From Candidatus Rubrimentiphilum sp. (lineage in GTDB: Bacteria > Vulcanimicrobiota > Vulcanimicrobiia > Vulcanimicrobiales > Vulcanimicrobiaceae), in NCBI GenBank assembly GCA_035710515.1, contig DASTDE010000003.1, positions 248,001 to 312,000 on the forward strand: a stretch of 64,000 nt of DNA, written 5' to 3'. This document shows positions 15,647 through 25,054 of the stretch, piece by piece. Positions within the stretch are counted from its first letter, which is position 1. Every line of letters begins with the position of its first letter. Under the pieces are notes generated by a model. The model worked only from the letters and a program-made list of their open reading frames with translations. It had not been told where the DNA came from and made no database searches. The position numbers and the translations under genes were made by a program.

Positions 15647-17965
15647 ATGCGAAAGCTTATCCTGGCCCTCTGTGCCATCGTCCTGTTTTTTGATGCGCTG
15701 CCTGCTAGCGCGGCCGTGACCGGCATCGTGCGCGGCAATGTGCTCGTGGATAACATCCCGCGTGCGAACGTCACTTTGACTCTCAAGGGCGAAGGCGCGC
15801 AACTACAAACAACGACTGACGTAGCCGGCAACTACGTTTTTTCACAAGTGCCGTTCGGCGATTACACGCTGACTGCGGCTTACAGCGGCGTTCCGGATCG
15901 CACGCTGAGCATCTCCGTCGCCTCAGACGCGGTGCTGAACATCAACTTCGGGCTTGGACAACTCAAACTGATTAGTAATTTGAACGTCACATCGCGCGGC
16001 GGCGCTTCGGGCACACCCGTTTCAAGCAACGTCCTGGGGCGGCAGCAACTGGCGGCCATGCCGACAAACGACAGTTTAGATCGTATCATACAGACGGTAC
16101 CAGGCATCGTTCGCTTTTCGTACAACGAACCGGTCGCACACGGCTTTCACGGCGTGACCTACGAGATCGACGGCGCGCCGATTCCCCAAGCGACCAGTTC
16201 AAACTTTGCCGAGTTGATCGATCCGAAAAATATCGACTCGCTCGAGATTTTTACGGGGGCCTTCCCCGCGGAGTACGGCGGCAGCCGGCAGGGCGCCGTC
16301 ATCAACATCGTCAGCAACCGCTTGAGCGATCTCCGCCCGCCGTCCCAAGGGATGCTCACATTCGGCGGCGGCAATCAAGGTCAGGCGCAAGCCAGCTTCG
16401 ACCAAGCGTTCAAATTCGGTTCTTCCGAGCTATTCCTGAACGCGAACTCGCAGCATACCAATCGCGGGCTGGACGCACCCAACTTCAACGCGATCCACGA
16501 CAACTCGTCGCAGTCCGACGAATTTCTGCGCTTCATCACGCCGATCGGGCCGCGCGGAACGCTCTCATTTGACCTCTCCAATCAGCTGGCGCAATTTCAG
16601 ATTCCAATCAATACGGATCCCGGAAATCCGAATGACCCGGTCGTCAGCGTTCCGGGAACGGATGACGTTCAGCGCGAGTACGACCGCTATGCCAACTTGA
16701 ATCTAACGCTGACGTCGAAAGACGGCAACGGCTTCTTCCAGCTCATTCCGTGGTTCAGGTTCACGCGTATCGCCTACGACGGCGACCTCGCAAACGATAT
16801 CCAGGCAACACAGCCCGATCCGGATACCGGCATTCCTGTGAACCTGATCGGTTTGCGGCAAGATCGCCGTGCCTCGTATGTGGGTCTGCGGCTCTCTGAG
16901 TTCCGAGCCTCGCAGCATCACGCCGTGAAAGTCGGCGCCGACTTGTCGCGCGAATTTTTCACCGCAAGTCAAGTCTTCGGAAGCATGGATCCGATCACCG
17001 GCGATTTGGATACGGTCGCCACCAATGTATCCCAGCCGGGCTGGCAGATCGGTCTCTACGCACAAGACAAATGGTCGCCCTCGCGAGCGCTTTCCGTGGA
17101 TTACGGCGTGCGCTGGGATCATTCGACCGGATTCACTAGCGGCTACCAAATAAGCCCGCGCATCGGCATCAACGTCGCGCCTGATGGCAGGAACGTCGTG
17201 CATTTTTACTACGGGCGGATGTACGCCGCTCCGCAGTTGGAAGATGTACGCCAGGCATGCGTCGCGCTCGAAGGCTGTCCCACCGAACCCGTCTATGACT
17301 TAAAGCCGGAACGCGACGCGTACTTTGAGATGGGCGTCGCGCACACGTTCGATCCCTCGATGACGGGATATGTGAACTTCTTCATGCGAACGGCAGTCAA
17401 CGTGCTGGACACGACACAGCTGCTAAACACGCCGCTCTTCGCGGTCTTCAACAACGCGATCGGTCGCGACGAAGGCGTAGAAGTTCGGCTGCAGGGCCGC
17501 AACGGGATCGCCGACAGTTGGTTCTTTTCAGGAACATGGTCCCGAGCTGAAGCGGCGGGCGTCTCCGGCTCGACGTTCCTCTTCCCGCCTGACGTCAACC
17601 CGCCGGGTCAAATTACTGCCGCCGATTTTCAACCCGAAGATCACGATCAAACCTATGAAGCGAATGCCGCATACACGCACCGCTTTGGATTGAAGTCGGC
17701 CTGGTTTGCGACGCTGCAAGGCGAGTACGGCACCGGCTATCCGGTCCAATTCGAAAGCGGCGAAGGCCGGCTGCCGGCGCACCTTACTGCAAACCTGTCG
17801 CTCGGCAAAGACCCCGGAAAGAACGGCGATAAGTCGTTAGGCTTCGATCTGACTGTGGACAATCTGTTGAATCACCAGTACATCATCAAGATCGCCAACG
17901 GGTTCAACACGACGCAGATTGCGAACGGCCGGAGCATTCTGTTCCGGCTGTCGGCGCCTTTCTAA
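15647..17965 (+). CDS. TonB-dependent receptor with N-terminal carboxypeptidase-regulatory domain
   Basis: 772 aa. Signal peptide 1-24; a CarboxypepD_reg-like domain about 26-105 ('VRGNVLVDNIPRANVTLTL'); a plug domain about 120-230 ('IIQTVPGIVRFSYNEPVAHG', 'AEYGGSRQGAVINIVS'); then a 22-strand-type barrel ending in an aromatic C-terminal strand (F-R-L-S-A-P-F). It imports a ligand across the outer membrane using TonB energy. The next genes (cytochrome c, multicopper oxidase, permease) are 2 bases away or overlapping, which suggests a metal, perhaps copper, rather than a siderophore or sugar, but the ligand is inferred only. AAAGGA precedes the ATG. Confidence 0.92.
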   Translation: MRKLILALCAIVLFFDALPASAAVTGIVRGNVLVDNIPRANVTLTLKGEGAQLQTTTDVAGNYVFSQVPFGDYTLTAAYSGVPDRTLSISVASDAVLNINFGLGQLKLISNLNVTSRGGASGTPVSSNVLGRQQLAAMPTNDSLDRIIQTVPGIVRFSYNEPVAHGFHGVTYEIDGAPIPQATSSNFAELIDPKNIDSLEIFTGAFPAEYGGSRQGAVINIVSNRLSDLRPPSQGMLTFGGGNQGQAQASFDQAFKFGSSELFLNANSQHTNRGLDAPNFNAIHDNSSQSDEFLRFITPIGPRGTLSFDLSNQLAQFQIPINTDPGNPNDPVVSVPGTDDVQREYDRYANLNLTLTSKDGNGFFQLIPWFRFTRIAYDGDLANDIQATQPDPDTGIPVNLIGLRQDRRASYVGLRLSEFRASQHHAVKVGADLSREFFTASQVFGSMDPITGDLDTVATNVSQPGWQIGLYAQDKWSPSRALSVDYGVRWDHSTGFTSGYQISPRIGINVAPDGRNVVHFYYGRMYAAPQLEDVRQACVALEGCPTEPVYDLKPERDAYFEMGVAHTFDPSMTGYVNFFMRTAVNVLDTTQLLNTPLFAVFNNAIGRDEGVEVRLQGRNGIADSWFFSGTWSRAEAAGVSGSTFLFPPDVNPPGQITAADFQPEDHDQTYEANAAYTHRFGLKSAWFATLQGEYGTGYPVQFESGEGRLPAHLTANLSLGKDPGKNGDKSLGFDLTVDNLLNHQYIIKIANGFNTTQIANGRSILFRLSAPF

Positions 17966-17967
17966 AT

Positions 17968-19698
17968 ATGAACATTCGCTTCGTATTTGGGATTGCGTTC
18001 ATCATCGGAGCGCTCACCACAAGAGCACAGGCCATTCCCGTCCTTGCCAATGGCCAAGGTGTCTCGTGCCAGACTTGTCACACCACAATTCCCGGCATGA
18101 CGCGCTACGGGATGATGGTGATGATGACCAACTTCCAAATCCTGAATCGTCACGCTCAAGATCAAGCGCTCCCGATCGGCGTGCGCTTGTACGTTGACTC
18201 CGTGCTCGGAACGTCCGATCAAAAAGGTTTCACGCAGGTGGGGGACCTTTCGCTGCTCGGCGGCGGGTTCGCCGGAAGAAACTTCACCTGGTATGCGGAG
18301 CAGCACATTATCGATTCGGGGCAGATTGGACAGACCGAGCAGGTGTGGCTTTCGTGGAACGGGCTCTTCGGCGGCACGAACTCATTGCAAGTCGGCAAAT
18401 TTCACACGCCTTTTCCGTTCATGCCGGCGCACGCATGGACGCTCTCGCCATATCTGCTGGCCACGCAAACAAATGGCCAAAATGATTTTAACCCCGACGA
18501 AGCGCGCTGGGGTATGGCGTTCAGCGGCATGTCGAATGAATTCATGTACAACCTTTCGTACATCGCCGGCAGCGGACCAACCGGCCAGGCGTTGAATTTC
18601 AACAAGACTGCGGGCCCGCGCGCCTACGACGTGAATGCGTCGTACGGCGGGATGCAGGTGCCGTGGGAGATTGGTTTGGTCGCCATACGTGGAGATTCAC
18701 CGCTGCTCGATCCCGATAGCGGCGACTTTCTTCAGAGCGAGCTGTGGACTCGGCAAGGTTTATACTTAGCGTATCAAGACAACCGCTGGCATTTTCAGAC
18801 GATGTATTATCGCGGCAACGATAGTCAATCCGACGTGGACGTTATGAACGCCCCGCTCAACGGCTACTTCTTTGAAGCCGACCGGGCGTTCGGCCGAAAC
18901 GATCGCGCGCTCGTACGCTATGATGTTGCCTCAAGCGACACGCTTAATCGCCAATACGTCGTCGACTTCGCGCACAACTTTCAGCCGAACCTCGCACTGA
19001 TCGGCGAGGCTCGCATGGGGCCGGCGCAAAAGCCGCAGATTTCATTCCGGCTCGCTTATGCGGGTCCGTGGGAAAACGGCCGGCGGATTCTCTCGAACCT
19101 TCACGATATGCCCGCAAACCTCGCGGCGCAGACCGCGCCCGCAACAATACTACCGGCGACCGCGCTGTCGCCGAGCTCCGGCGATGCCAACAACGGTGCG
19201 AAACTGGTGCAGGCCAACGGATGCGCCGGCTGCCACGGCGCGGGACTCAAAGGCGGCGGAATCGGGCCGGCACTTTACGGCCTGGAGCATCGCCTTTCTA
19301 ACCCGCAGATCGCCGACTTCATCGCTCACCCGCGTGCGCCGATGCCGAACTTTGGGTTCAGCGACGCACAGATCTCGGACATCGTGGCTTATCTGGGGGC
19401 GCTTGACGGCGGACTCGGGAATACGATGCCGGTCGTGACGTTCTCTCCTTCGGAGCCGGTCGATCAGGCAACGATCAGCGTGACGTTCCCGGGCAATGCT
19501 CCCACCAGCGTTAGCGTGCTGCCGGTCATGCACATGGGCACGGGCATGCATCACACCAGGCAAGTTCAACTGCAAGCTTCGCCCGCCGACCCGAACACCT
19601 TCACGGGCCGCATAGAGTTCTCTATGGGTGGGCCGTGGATCGTGCAAATCGTGTATGACGGTCACGAGCTCGACGTGCCTTTAAGCGTCGGATCGTAA
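17968..19698 (+). CDS. Exported c-type cytochrome with two haem-binding motifs and a beta-barrel-like middle
   Basis: 576 aa. Signal peptide 1-22. The first haem site is C-Q-T-C-H at residues 34-38. A long middle region rich in Tyr/Trp strands resembles a porin-like domain. A second class-I cytochrome c domain holds C-A-G-C-H near residue 418 with a distal 'PMPNFGFSD' Met loop. The last 90 residues form a Met/His-rich domain ('MHMGTGMHH') that ends like FixH or copper-resistance domains. It probably passes electrons in the periplasm or outer membrane. Its stop and the oxidase ATG share one base (TAATG), which ties the two products together. Confidence 0.85.
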   Translation: MNIRFVFGIAFIIGALTTRAQAIPVLANGQGVSCQTCHTTIPGMTRYGMMVMMTNFQILNRHAQDQALPIGVRLYVDSVLGTSDQKGFTQVGDLSLLGGGFAGRNFTWYAEQHIIDSGQIGQTEQVWLSWNGLFGGTNSLQVGKFHTPFPFMPAHAWTLSPYLLATQTNGQNDFNPDEARWGMAFSGMSNEFMYNLSYIAGSGPTGQALNFNKTAGPRAYDVNASYGGMQVPWEIGLVAIRGDSPLLDPDSGDFLQSELWTRQGLYLAYQDNRWHFQTMYYRGNDSQSDVDVMNAPLNGYFFEADRAFGRNDRALVRYDVASSDTLNRQYVVDFAHNFQPNLALIGEARMGPAQKPQISFRLAYAGPWENGRRILSNLHDMPANLAAQTAPATILPATALSPSSGDANNGAKLVQANGCAGCHGAGLKGGGIGPALYGLEHRLSNPQIADFIAHPRAPMPNFGFSDAQISDIVAYLGALDGGLGNTMPVVTFSPSEPVDQATISVTFPGNAPTSVSVLPVMHMGTGMHHTRQVQLQASPADPNTFTGRIEFSMGGPWIVQIVYDGHELDVPLSVGS

Positions 19699-21119
19699 TG
19701 CGGCGTTCGCACTTCTTGCAGGCGAGCGCGGGCGCAATGACGGTATTGACGCTCCCCCACCTCTCGTCGCGCGCTCTGGCAAGCGATGTCGTGGATTACA
19801 CGCTTACAGCGGCGCCAATGCGCTTTTCACCGGCGGCCAGAATCAGCTTCGACGGACTGGCCTTTAACGGATCCATTCCCGGTCCGTTGCTGCGAATCGT
19901 GCACGGCCAGCGGTTGCGGGCGAAGTTCAACAATAACACCGGCCAGGGATCGACGATTCATTGGCACGGTATGATACTGCCGAACTCGATGGACGGTGCC
20001 GAAGGCGTGACGCAAGCCGCCGTCCGCAGTGGCGACTCGTTCGTCTACGAGTTTTTGCCGGACCCTCCGGGCACGCGTTGGTACCACGATCACGTCAGCA
20101 ATGGACTGTTGCGCGGACTCTTCGGCATGGTTATCGTCGAGGATCCGCGCGACCAGGTACCCGATGCCGAGTTCGCACTTGTTTTTCACGATGTACCGAG
20201 GATGTCGACAGTCAACCCGGCAATGCGCGGCGTTGGGAACGCCCCGATGACCGATCCGCTTGGCTCGCCGGAGCTCACGCAAATGCCCATGGACGACAAA
20301 ATGGGCGATGAGATCGCATTCATCGCGCACTGCATCAACGGCGCTGCTTATCCGAACACGAAGCGGCTTCCGGTAAAGGTTGGCCAGCACGTGCGGTTGC
20401 GGATCCTCAATGCAAATCCAACGGAGACGCGCTACGTGCGCCTGGCAGGCCATCGTCTCGTCGTAACGCATAGTGACGGCAATCCGCTGCCGCAACCCGT
20501 CGAGGTCGACGCGCTTCGGGTGGGCGTCGCCGAACGTTATGACGCATGGTTTGAGGTAAACGCTCCCGGAGCGTGGCTGCTGCAGGGTCTTTCGAGCGAT
20601 CCGCTGGCGTACGAGCAGGCGGCCGTCGTTCACACCGAATCGATGGAAAATGCGCCGCCAATGGCGAGCACGGAATCGCTTGAAGGCGTCGATTATTTTA
20701 CCTACCAAAACGCGGGAGGCACAGCGGGAGCTCTGCCGCCGCAGGGCGGAGCTCATTACGATTTTACGCTCGACGACGGAAAATACGGCAGTTCGCGCTG
20801 GACGATCAACGGCCAGACCTATCCGTACACACCGAAGATATTCGTGCATCGCAACGACATCGTAAGCGTGCGCCTCCTGAACAAGACCGACATGGATCAC
20901 CCGATGCATTTGCACGGCCACGTCTTTGAGATCACGGGAATCGACGATGTTGCACTTGCCCGGCCGCTTCCCAAAGACACATCTCTCGTTCGCGCAAACG
21001 GCGGCACATTGAGCTGGCGTTTCCGCGCGGATTCACCGCCCGGGCGCTGGTTATTGCATTGTCACAACGCAATCCATATGATGGACGGCATGATGACCGA
21101 GGTCGTGTACCGGGCGTGA
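19698..21119 (+). CDS. Multicopper oxidase
   Basis: 473 aa. A Tat-type leader (M-R-R-S-H-F-L, then a hydrophobic stretch to A-L-A) suggests export with copper already bound. The four copper-binding motifs are intact: H-W-H-G (about residue 88), W-Y-H-D-H (about 130), H-P-M-H-L-H-G-H (about 400) and H-C-H-x-x-x-H-M (about 454). So type 1, 2 and 3 centres are present and Met is the axial ligand. It is likely a laccase or cuprous/manganous oxidase of the CopA/CumA sort. The preceding cytochrome may be its redox partner, and the following permease overlaps by 4 bases. Confidence 0.95.
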   Translation: MRRSHFLQASAGAMTVLTLPHLSSRALASDVVDYTLTAAPMRFSPAARISFDGLAFNGSIPGPLLRIVHGQRLRAKFNNNTGQGSTIHWHGMILPNSMDGAEGVTQAAVRSGDSFVYEFLPDPPGTRWYHDHVSNGLLRGLFGMVIVEDPRDQVPDAEFALVFHDVPRMSTVNPAMRGVGNAPMTDPLGSPELTQMPMDDKMGDEIAFIAHCINGAAYPNTKRLPVKVGQHVRLRILNANPTETRYVRLAGHRLVVTHSDGNPLPQPVEVDALRVGVAERYDAWFEVNAPGAWLLQGLSSDPLAYEQAAVVHTESMENAPPMASTESLEGVDYFTYQNAGGTAGALPPQGGAHYDFTLDDGKYGSSRWTINGQTYPYTPKIFVHRNDIVSVRLLNKTDMDHPMHLHGHVFEITGIDDVALARPLPKDTSLVRANGGTLSWRFRADSPPGRWLLHCHNAIHMMDGMMTEVVYRA

Positions 21120-22237
21120 TCCTTCAGGCGATCGGGCAGGCGCTGCTCCTCGCAGCGGGGATGTTTTGGCAGGTCGCGTGGAGTCTGATCCTGGGATTTT
21201 TGCTCTCGGGATTGATCCAGGTACTCGTTTCAAAGGAACGCATGACCGCGCAGCTGGGAAAAAACGGCGTGCGCGAGATCGCGCTCGCCACGGCGTACGG
21301 CGCGGCGAGCTCGTCGTGCTCGTACGCGGCGGCGGCGATGAGCAAGACCCTCTTCAAAAAGGGCGCCGGGTTCATTCCGTCGCTCGCGTTTCTGTTCGCA
21401 TCCACAAATCTCGTCGTCGAGCTCGGCATCATCTTGTATCTTCTCATGGGCTGGCAGTTTACGGCGGCCGAATGGCTCGGCGGTGTTTTGTTGATCGCCA
21501 TCATGGCCGTCATCGTGAAGGCGACATATCCGAAACGGCTCATCGACGATGCGCGCCGCCACGTCATTGACGTCACCGGCGGCGATGACGACGACATGGC
21601 AGAGGGCGCAACGTTCTGGGAGAAGCTGCGCGACCCGCAGACACCGGTTCTCGTTGCGCAGAGTTTTGTGATGGACTGGTCGATGCTCTGGAAGGATCTG
21701 GCCGCGGGATTCTTGATCGCGGGCGCGCTTGCGGCGTTTATCCCGAACGGCGTCTGGAGCGCGCTCTTCTTACACGGCGCGCCGCCGGGCGTGCAAGTTC
21801 TCGCGAACGCCATAGTCGGACCCCTGATAGCCGTCGTTTCGTTCGTCTGCTCGATCGGCAACGTTCCGATGGCGGCGATTCTCTGGGGCAGCGGCATCAG
21901 CTTCGGCGGCGTGCTCAGTTTCCTATACGCCGACTTGATCGTGCTGCCGCTGCTGGACGTGTACCGGCGTTACTACGGATTGAAAATGGCGGCCTACATC
22001 GGCGCCGTCTTCTTCGTGACGATGGTCGCCGCCGGCATCATCATGCAGTTAGCCTTTGGCGCTTTCGGCGCAATCCCGCACCCGAATCCGGACATTCGCT
22101 CGCACTTGGAGATGTTCTCGATCAACTACACGTTCTGGCTGAACATCGTCTTTGGCTTGCTTGCTGCGTACCTGTGGTACCTGAACCGCAAGCACCCGAT
22201 GGCGCACCACTGCCCAGCTCACGAACACGCGCACTAG
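21116..22237 (+). CDS. YraQ/DUF318-type permease
   Basis: 373 aa with about eight to ten membrane segments. The start is the GTG at 21116, which overlaps the oxidase TGA as GTGA. The motif S-S-S-C-S-Y-A-A followed by 'FKKGAGFIPSLAFLFASTN' matches the permease family that includes ArsP organoarsenical exporters, where a Cys sits at a re-entrant loop; a second 'FVCSIGNVPMAAILW' repeat is present. A His-rich tail (H-H-C-P-A-H-E-H-A-H) suggests metal. In this operon it is probably the inner-membrane step for the ion handled by the oxidase, with the direction unknown. Confidence 0.85.
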   Translation: MILQAIGQALLLAAGMFWQVAWSLILGFLLSGLIQVLVSKERMTAQLGKNGVREIALATAYGAASSSCSYAAAAMSKTLFKKGAGFIPSLAFLFASTNLVVELGIILYLLMGWQFTAAEWLGGVLLIAIMAVIVKATYPKRLIDDARRHVIDVTGGDDDDMAEGATFWEKLRDPQTPVLVAQSFVMDWSMLWKDLAAGFLIAGALAAFIPNGVWSALFLHGAPPGVQVLANAIVGPLIAVVSFVCSIGNVPMAAILWGSGISFGGVLSFLYADLIVLPLLDVYRRYYGLKMAAYIGAVFFVTMVAAGIIMQLAFGAFGAIPHPNPDIRSHLEMFSINYTFWLNIVFGLLAAYLWYLNRKHPMAHHCPAHEHAH

Positions 22238-22281
22238 CGGCTAACAAGGGCGCGGGCGTGCCCGGAGCGGAAACGTAGGGC

Positions 22282-23313
22282 ATGTCGCACTCGCTCGATC
22301 GCGGACGGATAGTGGTCACCGGAGGCGCCGGCTTCATCGGCAGCGCGCTGGTATGGGCGCTCAACCTGCGCGGAATCGACGACATCCTGGTGGTCGACCG
22401 GCTCGATGAATCCGAGAAATGGAAGAACCTGGTCCCGCTGCGCTATCGAGACTACGCGGACGCAAGCGATTTTGAAGCGGCGGTTCGCGAGCGGCCGCAA
22501 AGCTTCGCGGACGTGCGCACGGTGCTGCACCTCGGCGCCTGCTCTTCCACCACCGAGACCGACACCGCATTTCTGATGCGCAACAATTACGAATATACCA
22601 AGCAGGTGGCGACGTGGGCGATCGATCGCAACGTACGTTTCGTCTACGCTTCTTCAGCCGCGACGTACGGCGCCCTCGAGCGCGATCTGCGTGACGACGG
22701 CGATCTCGACTCGCTGCGACCGCTGAACATGTACGCGTACTCGAAGCACCGCTTCGATCTCTTCGCGCGCGACAGCGGCTGGCTGGATCGCATTACGGGC
22801 CTCAAATACTTCAACGTGTTCGGCCCGAACGAACAGCACAAGGGCGACATGCGCAGTCTCGTCGACAAGGCGTTTCATCAAATTCAAGACACCGGCTCGA
22901 TCAAACTCTTCAAGAGTTATCGCAGCGAGTACAAGGACGGTGAGCAGCGCCGCGACTTCCTCTACGTTAAAGACGCGGTTGACATGACGCTGCATCTGGC
23001 CGAACGCGACGCGTACGGGTTGTACAATGTCGGCTCGGGCGAGCCTCACACGTGGCTCGAATTAGTGCGGCCGATCTTCCGGTCGCTTCGCGTGCCCGAG
23101 CGGATCGATTTTATCGACATGCCGGCGACGCTGCGCGACAAGTATCAGTACTGCACCTGCGCGACCATCGCGCAATTGCGCGCGGCCGGCTATAAACGCC
23201 CGGTTACGCCGCTGAACGAAGCAGTCGAAGATTACGTGCGCAACTACTTGATGCCCGGCCGGCGCCTCGATCCGCAGGCGGAATCGTCCGCGGCAGTTAA
23301 TCGCAGCGCATGA
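22282..23313 (+). CDS. hldD: ADP-L-glycero-D-manno-heptose 6-epimerase
   Basis: 343 aa short-chain dehydrogenase-type epimerase with N-terminal G-G-A-G-F-I-G-S and the Y-x-x-x-K catalytic pair (Y-A-Y-S-K). HldD-specific stretches are L-K-Y-F-N-V-F-G-P-N-E-x-H-K-G and G-x-Q-R-R-D-F-x-Y-V-K-D. It makes the heptose donor for the LPS inner core, which shows that this organism has, or recently had, heptose-containing LPS and so is a diderm. It stands between two metal-related blocks and its stop overlaps the next ATG by 4 bases. Confidence 0.95.
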   Translation: MSHSLDRGRIVVTGGAGFIGSALVWALNLRGIDDILVVDRLDESEKWKNLVPLRYRDYADASDFEAAVRERPQSFADVRTVLHLGACSSTTETDTAFLMRNNYEYTKQVATWAIDRNVRFVYASSAATYGALERDLRDDGDLDSLRPLNMYAYSKHRFDLFARDSGWLDRITGLKYFNVFGPNEQHKGDMRSLVDKAFHQIQDTGSIKLFKSYRSEYKDGEQRRDFLYVKDAVDMTLHLAERDAYGLYNVGSGEPHTWLELVRPIFRSLRVPERIDFIDMPATLRDKYQYCTCATIAQLRAAGYKRPVTPLNEAVEDYVRNYLMPGRRLDPQAESSAAVNRSA

Positions 23314-24056
23314 GCTCTCGAGCCGACCGGCGCCGCCAAGAACGCGGCGGATCCGGACCGCCCCCGCGCCGCGATCCCATGACGTCGATCTATATCGGCC
23401 TCGGGATCGTCATCGTCCTCATCTTCGCCGGATTCGGCATCATGGCGTACGTGCAAAACTCGGCGCGCAACGCGCAGCTGAGTTTCGTCAATTCGACTCC
23501 GACGCCGGGCCCAAATGCGAAGTCAAAGCCGATCGTCTTGCAACCGCCTACTGCGGTCGGCAAGAACTTTTTTAAGGTCGCCATCAACCAGTCGGCGGAT
23601 CTTCCGACCGGCGGCCGGGGTGCACTCGTCGACGGGATCCCTTGCGAATCGATGGAGCAGGCGATCTTGCACGTGCACACGGAGCTCTCGCTTTTCGTGA
23701 ACGGCAAACAGATCGCGATCCCGCGGAACGTTGGAATCGTGGGGACATTGCAGGGTGTGTGCTTATACTGGATCCACACCCACGATGCGACGGGCATTAT
23801 TCACGTCGAAGCCGGGAGTGCCATCGCACCAGCCGGCGGGAATTATACGCTAGGAAACTTCTTCGACATCTGGGGACAGCCGCTCAGCCGCACTCAGGTC
23901 GGACCGTTCAAGGGAGCCGTTACGGCGTTCGTCAACGGCGCGCAGTATAACGGCGACCTCTCATCCATTCCACTGCGCTCTCACCAGGAAGTCGTGCTCG
24001 AAGTAGGCGCGCCGATCGTGGCTCCGCGAATTTACACGTTCCCGCCCGGCGTATGA
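23310..24056 (+). CDS. Membrane-anchored His-rich protein, 248 aa
   Basis: A basic cytoplasmic start, one transmembrane segment (about residues 25-47), a Pro/Thr-rich linker, then an external domain with two related patterns: 'HVHTELSLFVNG' and 'YWIHTHDATGIIHVE'. The six His residues and two Cys (I-P-C-E, G-V-C-L) look like metal ligands. The gene is locked between hldD and the SCO1-like gene by ATGA overlaps on both sides. A role in copper delivery together with SCO1 is plausible, but I know no proven function for such proteins. Confidence 0.75.
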   Translation: MSSRADRRRQERGGSGPPPRRDPMTSIYIGLGIVIVLIFAGFGIMAYVQNSARNAQLSFVNSTPTPGPNAKSKPIVLQPPTAVGKNFFKVAINQSADLPTGGRGALVDGIPCESMEQAILHVHTELSLFVNGKQIAIPRNVGIVGTLQGVCLYWIHTHDATGIIHVEAGSAIAPAGGNYTLGNFFDIWGQPLSRTQVGPFKGAVTAFVNGAQYNGDLSSIPLRSHQEVVLEVGAPIVAPRIYTFPPGV

Positions 24057-25054
24057 AGAATCCCGGCCTTGTCGGGCCGACCCTTTTAACCATCCTCATC
24101 GCGGCGCTGGCCACTGGAACCGCAACCGCCGGCACGATCATTCCGGTGCACGGAACGGTGCTGGCGGTTACGTCAAAAGACACTGCGGTTATTCGCAACG
24201 ACGCCGTGACCGGCACGCTGCCGTCTATGACGCACGCATATCGCGTCGAGCCGCCGGTTGCGTTGAGTGCGGGCGTGGGGATCGACGGCTTTATCGATCG
24301 CAGCACGCGGCCCTGGCGCTGGTACGATGCAGCGATCGCCGGAGAATTCGTTCCCGGGTTGCCGCAAACCGGAAAAGTAAAAGCGCTCGACGTCGGCGGC
24401 TATCTGCCGCATACGCATCTGGTAGACCAGCAGGGGAAGCTCTTCGATCTCGCGGCCGCGGTGCGCGGCAAAGTAAGCCTGGTCAGTTTCATCTTCACGC
24501 GCTGTAAAGACGAGTGCCCGATCATTAGCGCAAAGTTCGCGGCGCTGCAGCGCGAGCTCGACCCGGCGCACTTTCACTTAGTCGAAGTGACGATCGATCC
24601 GGTCTACGACTCGCCTTCGGTGCTCGCGCGCTACGCGCGGCAGTTCGGAGCCGACAACGCGGCCTGGTCGATGGTTACCGGACAGCCGCACGAGATCGCA
24701 AATTTGCTCGATCGTTTCGGCATCTCGTCGCTGCGCGTCGAGAAGGGCAACCTGATTCACAACGACAGGCTGTTCTTGTCCGCGCCCGACGGCCGGATCA
24801 CGCAAGTCGTGCAAACCTCCGGCTTCACGCCCGATTCGATGGCGGCGCAAGCCAAGCACCTTGCCGGCATGGTCAGCAACCCGTTCGGCCGCTTTCAGCT
24901 GTGGCTGATCGCCAGCGTTACGGCGCTGTGCGGCGGCAATCAATTCGCCGGAATCGTTGCCCTGGAGACGATGCTTTTCTTGATCATCGCCGCCATCTCG
25001 TTCGTTCTCTTAAGTTGGGTGGCGCGCAGGCTCTGGGGAACGTCAGGCTCGTAG
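24053..25054 (+). CDS. SCO1/SenC-family copper chaperone, membrane-tethered
   Basis: 333 aa. N-terminal signal or anchor; about 90 residues of DUF-like beta domain; then a thioredoxin-fold SCO domain from about residue 120 ('LVDQQGKLFDL') with the copper-binding C-K-D-E-C-P motif near residues 151-156 and a later His in place (L-I-H-N-D-R-L-F-L). A C-terminal transmembrane helix follows. SCO proteins load Cu into cytochrome oxidase CuA or act as thiol reductases. The start overlaps the previous stop (ATGA). The 3' end overlaps the convergent gene at 25043 by 12 bases. Confidence 0.92.
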   Translation: MKNPGLVGPTLLTILIAALATGTATAGTIIPVHGTVLAVTSKDTAVIRNDAVTGTLPSMTHAYRVEPPVALSAGVGIDGFIDRSTRPWRWYDAAIAGEFVPGLPQTGKVKALDVGGYLPHTHLVDQQGKLFDLAAAVRGKVSLVSFIFTRCKDECPIISAKFAALQRELDPAHFHLVEVTIDPVYDSPSVLARYARQFGADNAAWSMVTGQPHEIANLLDRFGISSLRVEKGNLIHNDRLFLSAPDGRITQVVQTSGFTPDSMAAQAKHLAGMVSNPFGRFQLWLIASVTALCGGNQFAGIVALETMLFLIIAAISFVLLSWVARRLWGTSGS

